Position numbers and translations under genes: made by a program
Notes under the pieces: generated by a model
What the model saw: only the letters and a program-made list of their open reading frames with translations
Told to the model about the DNA's origin: nothing
The model's database searches: none
DNA from: DATCBF01 sp964401995
GTDB taxonomy: Bacteria; Actinomycetota; Thermoleophilia; Solirubrobacterales; 70-9
DNA length: 64,000 nt
Reading direction: 5' to 3'
NCBI GenBank assembly: GCA_964401995.1
Contig: CAYOAP010000006.1
Coordinates: 1 to 64,000 of the forward strand
Shown here: in pieces, positions 58,108 through 64,000 of the stretch
Numbering within the stretch: the first letter of the stretch is position 1
How the letters are laid out: every line of letters begins with the position of its first letter

Positions 58108-59883
58108 TTAACCGACGCGCTCGGTGCGGGCGATGCGCTCGACCAGGGCGGCGCGCTCGAGGCTGAGCTTGTGGCGGCGCTCGGCGTCGCCCTGCTCGCC
58201 CGCGGCGGCAATCTGGGCCTCCAGCCGGCGCTGCTCGAGCAGGAGGAAGTTGAGCGCCATCGCCTCGGCCGAGGCGGGCTCGTCGCCGGCCAGCATCACC
58301 AGCTCGGCGATCACGCCGGCCAGCTCGTCGTCATCGTGAGGAAGGTTCGAGGCGGCGTCCTCGGGGTGCTTGCGCAGCCAGGCGAGGGCGCGGGCGCCGG
58401 TCGGCGAGAGGTGTGCGTCGCTGAGCCGGTCGAGGTACTCCTTGCCCTCCTTTGGCATCGCGATGCACATCGCCAGCAGCGCCCGCTCGCGCCGTTCGCG
58501 CGAGGTCAGCTCGGTGGCGGGACGGCGCGGCGCCGCCTGGGGAGCGCCCTGACCGGAGTCCGGCCCGCTGCCGCCGCTTGTCGGCCGCGCCGCCACCAGC
58601 CGCCCCATCACCATCGCCGGCTCCAGGTCGAGCCGCTCGGCCACCCGGCGCACGAGGTCATCACGGCTCGCCGTCTCCCCCATCCCGGCCAGCACCGGCG
58701 CGACCTCGGTCAGCGCCCGGTCGCGCTCGGCCGGCGAGCCGACGTCGGTCGCGTCCAGCACCAGGCCGACCTGGAAGGCCGCCAGCTCGACCGCGCCCTC
58801 GACCAGCGCCCGGAAACGCTCAGCGCCGCCCTCGGCCGCCACCATCTCGGCCGGGTCGACCCCCGCCGGCATCGCCGCCACTCGCAGCCGCATCTTGCGC
58901 CCGGCCGCGACCCGCTGCGCCCGCAGCATCGCCTCCTGGCCGGCCGAATCGGCGTCGAGCGCCAGCACCACCTCCTCGACCATGCCCGAGAGCGCCGCCA
59001 CCTGCTCCTCGGTGATCGCCGTCCCCATCACCGCCACGGTCTCCTCGACCCCGGCCTGGTGCAGGGCAAGCACGTCGGTGTAGCCCTCGACCACAACCGC
59101 CCGGCCCGCCTTGGCGATCGCCGCCTTGGCCATGTCGATGCCGTAGAGGATGTGGCTCTTGTGGAAGAAGTCGGTCTCGGCCGTGTTGACGTACTTGGCA
59201 CCCTGGTCGGAGCGCATCGCCCGGCCGCCGAAGCCGAGCACACGGCCGCGGCGGTCGCGGATCGGGAACATGATCCGCGAGCGGAAGCGGTCGTACTCGC
59301 CCCCTCCCCGCCCGCGCTGGACCAGGCCGACGCCGCGCATCTCGTTGACGTTGAAGCCGGCCTGCTGGCCGCGGACCAGCACCTTGTCCCAGGCGCTCGG
59401 CGCGTAGCCGACGCCGAAGGCGCGCAGGATCTCCTCCCCCAGCCCACGCTCGGCCATGTACTCGCGCGCCTTGGCCGCCTCCTCCGCGTCCCAGAGGAAG
59501 GTGCCGTAGAAGGAAGCGGTGCGGTCGAGCAGCTGCTCAAGCCGGCGGCGCTGCTGGCGGCGGGCCTCCGCCCGCGGGTCCTCTTTCTCGCGCTCGAGCT
59601 CGACCCCGTAGCGGTCGGCGAGCAGCTCGACCGCCTCGGCGAAGCCCAGTCCCTCCTTCTCCTCGATGAACTTGATCACGTCGCCGCCGACCCCGCAGCC
59701 GAAGCAGTGGTAGAGCTTTTCCTGCGGGTCGACCGAGAACGAGGGCGTCCGCTCTTCGTGGAAGGGGCAAAGGCCGACCATGCGCGCGCCCTGGCGGCGC
59801 AGATCGGTGTGGGCATTGATGACCTCGACGATGTCCGCCGTCTGCTTGACGCGCTCGAGGCTCTCGGGGGAAATCAGTGCCAT
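58108..59883 (-). CDS. dnaG: DNA primase DnaG
   Basis: 591 aa. CHC2 zinc finger C39, H42, C60, C63; RNA-polymerase-like core with TOPRIM motifs EGYTDVLALHQAG and DADSAGQEA; C-terminal DnaB-binding helices (EGKEYLDRLSDAHLSPTGARALAWL). Makes RNA primers at forks. Last gene of the minus-strand xerD-mutM-recO-dgt-dnaG run; the 30-bp gap to dgt suggests coupling. Confidence 0.97.
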   Translation of the reverse strand: MALISPESLERVKQTADIVEVINAHTDLRRQGARMVGLCPFHEERTPSFSVDPQEKLYHCFGCGVGGDVIKFIEEKEGLGFAEAVELLADRYGVELEREKEDPRAEARRQQRRRLEQLLDRTASFYGTFLWDAEEAAKAREYMAERGLGEEILRAFGVGYAPSAWDKVLVRGQQAGFNVNEMRGVGLVQRGRGGGEYDRFRSRIMFPIRDRRGRVLGFGGRAMRSDQGAKYVNTAETDFFHKSHILYGIDMAKAAIAKAGRAVVVEGYTDVLALHQAGVEETVAVMGTAITEEQVAALSGMVEEVVLALDADSAGQEAMLRAQRVAAGRKMRLRVAAMPAGVDPAEMVAAEGGAERFRALVEGAVELAAFQVGLVLDATDVGSPAERDRALTEVAPVLAGMGETASRDDLVRRVAERLDLEPAMVMGRLVAARPTSGGSGPDSGQGAPQAAPRRPATELTSRERRERALLAMCIAMPKEGKEYLDRLSDAHLSPTGARALAWLRKHPEDAASNLPHDDDELAGVIAELVMLAGDEPASAEAMALNFLLLEQRRLEAQIAAAGEQGDAERRHKLSLERAALVERIARTERVG

Positions 59884-59913
59884 CGGCTCACCGTAGCGAC
59901 CGGCGCAAGCCGA

Positions 59914-60924
59914 CTAGAACCTGCCCGACTCGGGGATCGCTAAGTCCGTGAAACGGGCGATGCAATAGCGGTCGGTCATCCCCGCCACGTAGTCGGCGAC
60001 CCGCTGGCACTCGCTCGCCCCCGGCTCCCACTCCGGCACCTCGCCGGGGTGCTCGATGTAGTGGTCGAAGAGGCCGCGCAGGGTTCGGTGCACGCGCTCG
60101 TTCTCGACCTGCGCCGCCGGCCCCAGGTAGACGCGGTCGAACATGAACTTGCGCAGGCGCAGCATCGCGCCGCCGATCTCGCGACTCTGGACGATGTCGT
60201 CGCCGTCGGCCGAGTTCTCGACGATGTCGCGGACGAGGGTGTCGATCCGCTTCGAGCCGGTCGGGCCGAGCAGCTCGATCTCGGCCGTTGGCAGATCGGC
60301 GTGCTCGAGGATCCCGGCCCGCAGGGCATCGTCGATGTCGTGGTTGATGTAGGCGACGCGGTCGACCAGCTTCACGATCCGCCCCTCCAGCGTCGCCGGC
60401 TTGGTCGAGCCGGTGTGGTTGAGGATGCCGTCGCGGACCGGCTCGGTCAGGTTCAGGCCCTGGCCGTCGCGCTCGAGCACGTCGACCACCCGCAGCGAGT
60501 GCGCGTTGTGCTTGAACTCACCGCCGCAGCGCTCGCGCAGCGCCGCGTCGAGCGCCTCCTCGCCGGTGTGGCCGAAGGGCGGGTGGCCGAGATCGTGGCC
60601 AAGCCCGATCGCCTCGGTCAGGTCCTCGTTGAGGCCGAGGGCGCGAGCGACGGTGCGGGCGATCCCACAGGCCTCCAGCGTGTGGGTGAGGCGGGTCCGG
60701 TAGTGATCGCCCTCGGGGGCGATGAAGACCTGGGTCTTGTGCTTGAGGCGGCGGAAGGCCTTGGAGTGGACGATGCGGTCGCGGTCGCGCTGAAACGGCG
60801 TCCGCAGCGGGCTGTCGGGCTCCTCGACCCTGCGCTGAGCGGGATAAGAGCGAGCCGCCCGCTCGGAGAGGAACTCGTCCTCCCAAGCCTCGACGCGGTC
60901 CTGAAGGGTGGCGGTAGCGGGCAC
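59914..60924 (-). CDS. dGTPase-like HD-domain triphosphohydrolase
   Basis: 336 aa. FRRLKHKTQVF, RTRLTHTLEACGIARTVARALGLNEDLTEAIGLGHDLGHPPFGHTGEEAL gives the HD metal ligands (H81, H110-D111), and VAYINHDIDDALRAG supplies the late Asp. Normal length for the short (type 2) dGTPase/deoxynucleotide triphosphohydrolases that trim dNTP pools. It sits next to dnaG, a common order in Gram-positive bacteria. Confidence 0.94.
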   Translation of the reverse strand: MPATATLQDRVEAWEDEFLSERAARSYPAQRRVEEPDSPLRTPFQRDRDRIVHSKAFRRLKHKTQVFIAPEGDHYRTRLTHTLEACGIARTVARALGLNEDLTEAIGLGHDLGHPPFGHTGEEALDAALRERCGGEFKHNAHSLRVVDVLERDGQGLNLTEPVRDGILNHTGSTKPATLEGRIVKLVDRVAYINHDIDDALRAGILEHADLPTAEIELLGPTGSKRIDTLVRDIVENSADGDDIVQSREIGGAMLRLRKFMFDRVYLGPAAQVENERVHRTLRGLFDHYIEHPGEVPEWEPGASECQRVADYVAGMTDRYCIARFTDLAIPESGRF

Positions 60925-60948
60925 CCGACGATTCTAAGCCCCGCCGAT

Positions 60949-60974
60949 GGGCCTATTTCGGGAGATATAGGCCC
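60949..60974. other. Inverted repeat downstream of recO
   Basis: Perfect 8-bp arms GGGCCTAT/ATAGGCCC with a 10-nt loop, between the recO stop and dgt start. No T-tract on either strand. Either a hairpin in the polycistronic RNA or an operator. Confidence 0.5.
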
Positions 60975-60997
60975 GTTTGAGGCCCGTCGGCGGTGTT

Positions 60998-61723
60998 TTA
61001 GGCGGCGGAGCGGAGCTGGACGTGGGCGTGGTGCTCGAGGGTCCCGGTGATCGCCCGCTCGACCTGGCGCAGCGCCGGCTCACCCGCGCTCGGGGCCTCA
61101 GCCAGCGGATTGGCTAGCGCCTCGACCATAAAGCGGTGCGCCTCAGGGGAGAACTCGAAGGCGCCCGCCTCGCAAGAGGCGCAGACCACCCCGCCGGCGG
61201 CGCCGGAGAACCCGACCAGGTGCTCGGCCTCACCGCAGCGGGCGCAGGAGGCCAGTTCGGGAGAGAAGCCGGCGGCCAGCGCCAGCTTGAGGCGGAAGGA
61301 GAGCGCGGTCTCCAGCCCCGCCCCCCGCGGCAGCTCCGGGTCGTCGAGGATCGAGAGGTAGCGACTCAGCAGGTTGTAGGCGGGCGGGTTGGGCTCGGCC
61401 GAGTCGAGCAGCCTCAAGACCGCGTCGCAGGCGCGGGCGCCGGCGGTCAACGCCGGCCCGGAGGAGCGCAGCCGCGGGTAGCCGTCAAGGGTCGAGACCG
61501 AGCTGACGGTGAGCAGCTCGCCGCGCCCTTCGTGCAGCAGCAGGTCGAGCCGGAAGAAAGGCTCCATCCGGCCCCCGAAGCGCGATTTCGGTTTCCGCAC
61601 GCCCTTGGCGATCGCCCCGATCCGCCCCCGCGCGGTCGAGTAGAGGTGGAGGATGCGATCGGCCTCGCCGTAGCGGATGCTGCGCAGGACGATCGCCTCG
61701 GTCTTAAGTGTTGTCCCAGCCAC
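60998..61723 (-). CDS. recO: DNA repair protein RecO
   Basis: 241 aa: OB-fold N-terminus (TEAIVLRSIRYGEADRILHLYSTARGRIGAIAKGVRKPKSRFG) and helical domain with a four-Cys zinc site CARC...CASC. It loads RecA with RecR onto SSB-coated DNA. The gene is 7 bp downstream of mutM. Confidence 0.94.
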   Translation of the reverse strand: MAGTTLKTEAIVLRSIRYGEADRILHLYSTARGRIGAIAKGVRKPKSRFGGRMEPFFRLDLLLHEGRGELLTVSSVSTLDGYPRLRSSGPALTAGARACDAVLRLLDSAEPNPPAYNLLSRYLSILDDPELPRGAGLETALSFRLKLALAAGFSPELASCARCGEAEHLVGFSGAAGGVVCASCEAGAFEFSPEAHRFMVEALANPLAEAPSAGEPALRQVERAITGTLEHHAHVQLRSAA

Positions 61724-61730
61724 GACCCGC

Positions 61731-62630
61731 TTACGTTGACCGGCGACGCGGACGGCGTCGCAGCCGCACCTGGCAGCTCGGGCAGTAGTAGGTCGAGCGC
61801 CCGCCGACGACGATCCGCACGATCGGCTCGCCGCAGGACGGGCAGGGCTCGCCCTCGCGGGTGTGGACCAGGAACTCGTCCTGCATCGTGCCCTTCTCGC
61901 CGCGCCCGTCGCGGTAGTCGTCGATCGAGGAGCCGCCGGCGTCGAGCCCGGCTTCCAGCGCGGCGACGATCGCCTCGCGCAGCGCCTCGTGGTGTTGAGG
62001 CTTCATCGACCCGGCGGGCGAGAGCGGGTGCAGCCGCGCCCGGTAGAGCGCCTCGTCGGCGTAGATGTTGCCGACCCCGGCGACCCGCGACTGGTCGAGC
62101 AGGAACGACTTCAGCGGCGCCGTGCGCCCGGCCGCGCTCGCTGCCAGCGCTTCGGCGGTGAACTCGCCCGAGAGCGGCTCCGGTCCGAGCTTGACGAAGC
62201 GCTCGTCGAGCTTGTCGTCGTCGATCAGGAAGGCCTCGCCAAAGCGGCGCGGGTCGGTGAACCAGAGCTCGCGCCCATCCTCGAGCGTGAAGCGGGCCCG
62301 CAGGTGGCGCTCGGAGGTCGAGCGCTCGCCCTCGTAGAGGCGGCGGCCCTCAGAGGGGTCGAGCGCCTCCTCGCCCTCGACCAGGACCAGGTTGCCGGTC
62401 ATCCGCAGGTGCATGACCAGCGTCTGCGCGCCCTCCAGCCTCAACAGCAGGTACTTGCCGCGCCGTCCCAGGCCCTCGATCATCCGCCCGCTGACTGCGG
62501 CGGCCAGCTCAACCGGATCCCCGGGGCGCGACCAGCGCCCATCGAGAATCTCCAGCCGCTCGATCCGCTGCCCGGCCAGCTCCGGATCGAGCTGGCGCGC
62601 AACCGTCTCGACCTCAGGCAGCTCGGGCAT
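61731..62630 (-). CDS. mutM: Formamidopyrimidine-DNA glycosylase
   Basis: 299 aa beginning MPELPEVETVARQL, with catalytic P2 and E3, H-rich LVMHLRMTGNLV, intercalation-loop region and the C-terminal zinc finger CPSCGEPIVRIVVGGRSTYYCPSC. It removes oxidised guanine and other damaged bases and nicks the site. Tail RRRPRRRST is basic. Confidence 0.97.
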   Translation of the reverse strand: MPELPEVETVARQLDPELAGQRIERLEILDGRWSRPGDPVELAAAVSGRMIEGLGRRGKYLLLRLEGAQTLVMHLRMTGNLVLVEGEEALDPSEGRRLYEGERSTSERHLRARFTLEDGRELWFTDPRRFGEAFLIDDDKLDERFVKLGPEPLSGEFTAEALAASAAGRTAPLKSFLLDQSRVAGVGNIYADEALYRARLHPLSPAGSMKPQHHEALREAIVAALEAGLDAGGSSIDDYRDGRGEKGTMQDEFLVHTREGEPCPSCGEPIVRIVVGGRSTYYCPSCQVRLRRRPRRRST

Positions 62631-62643
62631 CGTCGAGTTCTAC

Positions 62644-62696
62644 CAAGCGCGTTCGCACTTATTCCCGGATAGCGGGAAAAAACTCGAACGCGCTTG
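62644..62696. other. Nested inverted repeats between mutM and xerD
   Basis: Outer 12-bp perfect arms CAAGCGCGTTCG/CGAACGCGCTTG (62644-62655, 62685-62696) enclose an inner hairpin TTCCCG/CGGGAA (62662-62667, 62673-62678). On the minus strand it starts 4 bp after the xerD stop; it may terminate or insulate that gene. Confidence 0.6.
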
Positions 62697-62699
62697 CCT

Positions 62700-63671
62700 T
62701 CAGTCGGCGACTGCGCGCGGATGGGCGCGGAAATAGACCTCTTTGAGCTGGTCCCCGGAGAGGTGCGTGTACATCTGGGTGGTGGAGATATCGGCGTGGC
62801 CGAGCATCTCCTGCACGGCGCGCAGGTCGCAGCCGCCGGCGAGCAGGTGGGTGGCGAAGCTGTGGCGCAGGGTGTGCGGGCTCATCTGCCCCTCCAATCC
62901 GGCGGCGCGGGCGTGGCGCTGGACGATCTTGTAAAGGCCCTGGCGGGTCAGCGGGCCACCGCGGAAGTTGACGAAGAGCTTCGGCTCGTGGCGATCGCCG
63001 ACCAGCTGTGGGCGGCCGCTGCGCATGTAGACGCTGATCGCGGCGATCGCCTTGCGGCCGAGCGGCACCATCCGTTCCTTCGAGCCCTTGCCGCGGGCGC
63101 GCAGGAAGCCCTGCCGCAGGTCGAGATCGGCGATCTCCAGCCCGATCGTCTCCGAGGCGCGCAGCCCGCAGGCGTACATCACCTCCAGCAGCGCCCGGTC
63201 GCGCGTCGCCGTCGGCTCGTCGCCGCGCGGCGAGGCCAGCAGCAGCTGCACCTCGGAGTAGTTGAGGACCTGGGGAAGCTTTTTCGCCCGCCGCGGCGCG
63301 CTCAGAGCGGCGGTCGGGTCGTCGCCGATCAGCTCGTCGCGGCGCAGGTGCTTATAGAATGAGCGCAGGCAGGCGGCCTTGCGGTGGATGGTCGAGGCCG
63401 AGCAGGGCGGCCGGCCGTTGCCGGTCGCCAGGTCGGCGAGGAACTCGGCGATGTCGCCGGGCCGAACCGAGAGCGCGTCGCTTTCATGGGCAGCGAGGAA
63501 TTCGCCGTACTGCAGGAGGTCGGTGCGGTAGGCGTTGAGCGTGTTACGCGAAAGGCCGCGCTCCAGCTCCAGGTAGGAGAGGAAGTCGAGGACCAGGCCC
63601 TCGAAGCGCGCGCTCGCGCCGGGGCCGGCGGGCGGCGACGGCGGCAGAGGGGGCTTGACTGCGATCGCCAT
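62700..63671 (-). CDS. xerD: Tyrosine recombinase XerC/XerD
   Basis: 323 aa. All catalytic residues are in place: R171 (GLRASE), K195 (GKGSKER), H266 and R269 (HTLRHSF), H292 (GHADIS), Y301 (QMYTHL). Full length, so the chromosome-dimer resolvase at dif is likely; whether XerC or XerD cannot be told alone. The ATG at 63671 gives a proline-rich start (PPLPPSPPAGPG). It lies after a DUF3866-like gene, 58 bp apart. Confidence 0.94.
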   Translation of the reverse strand: MAIAVKPPLPPSPPAGPGASARFEGLVLDFLSYLELERGLSRNTLNAYRTDLLQYGEFLAAHESDALSVRPGDIAEFLADLATGNGRPPCSASTIHRKAACLRSFYKHLRRDELIGDDPTAALSAPRRAKKLPQVLNYSEVQLLLASPRGDEPTATRDRALLEVMYACGLRASETIGLEIADLDLRQGFLRARGKGSKERMVPLGRKAIAAISVYMRSGRPQLVGDRHEPKLFVNFRGGPLTRQGLYKIVQRHARAAGLEGQMSPHTLRHSFATHLLAGGCDLRAVQEMLGHADISTTQMYTHLSGDQLKEVYFRAHPRAVAD

Positions 63672-63729
63672 GCCGGGGTGGTTCTCCCCGGCCGGGGGCA
63701 ACCCTTGTGCCGCAACGAGCGGCCCACGC

Positions 63730-64000
63730 CTACAAGGCGAGGGCGCGGCCCGAGGCGAGCGCCGCCGCAAAGAAGAGGGGGTCGTCCTCCAAGCCGCGGC
63801 CCATCGTGCGCGTCGGCAATCCGGAAGCGGCATAGCCAGGCAGATCCACCGGCTGCTCGCTGAGGCGGTGCTGCCAGCCTGCGGCCACCGCTAGCTGGGC
63901 GACCGCCGCCGGCTCCTCGCTTGGGACGGGGATCGCGACTTTGCCCAGCAGCATCCCCAGGACCGTGAGCGTGTGATGGCTCACTCCCTGGTGGCGCTCA
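63730..64000 (-). CDS. DUF3866-like protein, C-terminal part (runs off the window)
   Basis: Partial gene entering from the right edge; at least 90 residues in frame, ending LFFAAALASGRALAL. The visible part, ERHQGVSHHTLTVLGMLL...VPSEEPAAVAQLAVAAGWQH, matches the style of the DUF3866 C-terminus, an actinobacterial family often next to xerD. A frame start at 63984 would be internal (GTG). Function unknown. Confidence 0.65.
   Translation of the reverse strand, partial: ERHQGVSHHTLTVLGMLLGKVAIPVPSEEPAAVAQLAVAAGWQHRLSEQPVDLPGYAASGLPTRTMGRGLEDDPLFFAAALASGRALAL

Noticed and set aside
58171..59943. 590-codon plus-strand frame opposite dnaG
   Set aside because: Shadow of dnaG; composition is artefactual.

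Overview
The window is high-GC bacterial DNA with frequent GTG and TTG starts and many 4-bp start/stop overlaps (ATGA, GTGA). Gene content is actinobacterial: a fused SecDF, PdxS/PdxT vitamin B6 synthesis, a PknB-type kinase, several TM/propeller/cupin families, and a Gram-positive-type LexA box. My best guess is Actinomycetota, class Thermoleophilia (Solirubrobacterales-like). This is inferred from gene content and style, not from a marker-gene search.

Layout. 0.1-5.7 kb (+): CorA-like transporter, HIT hydrolase, phosphohexomutase, metallo-beta-lactamase-fold hydrolase, a small membrane protein and a diacylglycerol-kinase-like lipid kinase. 6.0-17.5 kb (-): a long run read yebC, ruvC, ruvA, ruvB, zinc-ribbon/PAS protein, secDF, small membrane protein, recJ, rel (recombination, protein export, stringent response). 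17.5-20.5 kb: a small membrane protein, then pdxS-pdxT-M29 aminopeptidase (-). 20.5-25.0 kb: accessory island between two inverted copies of a dispersed repeat, holding a winged-helix protein, a HEPN protein, an IS1595-type transposase, a tRNA/tmRNA-like relic and a coiled-coil winged-helix protein. 25-48.8 kb: mixed chromosomal genes, including an RpiR regulator, membrane proteins, cupin, methyltransferase, an ArsR/SRPBCC/VOC set, PknB-like kinase, ferritin-like protein, hydrolases, surface proteins with repeat domains or beta-propellers, a LexA-box-preceded YegP protein, a SET-domain protein, an FAD oxidoreductase and a phosphatidylserine-decarboxylase-like protein. 48.9-53.8 kb: a nucleotidyltransferase toxin-antitoxin-like pair, then a ~4.1-kb insertion bounded by a 44-bp duplication of the 3' half of a tRNA(CAT) gene. 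53.8-64 kb: XRE regulator, cupin, Hpt protein, thioredoxin-fold lipoprotein, SDR, glycosyltransferase, tRNA-Asn, then xerD-mutM-recO-dgt-dnaG (-) and the end of a DUF3866-like gene.

The most unusual material is the tRNA-bounded 4.1-kb element. It has no recognisable integrase. It carries two membrane-anchored coiled-coil proteins, a RusA-like resolvase, an unknown protein and an HNH-like protein, and its gene blocks are separated by near-identical short hairpins (core GCTT-YGCGYGA-RAAGC). Second is the ~0.25-kb dispersed repeat family whose copies carry GAACTGCATCAA-type arms (one copy has a perfect 18-bp inverted repeat). Both are described from direct reading; no database search was possible.
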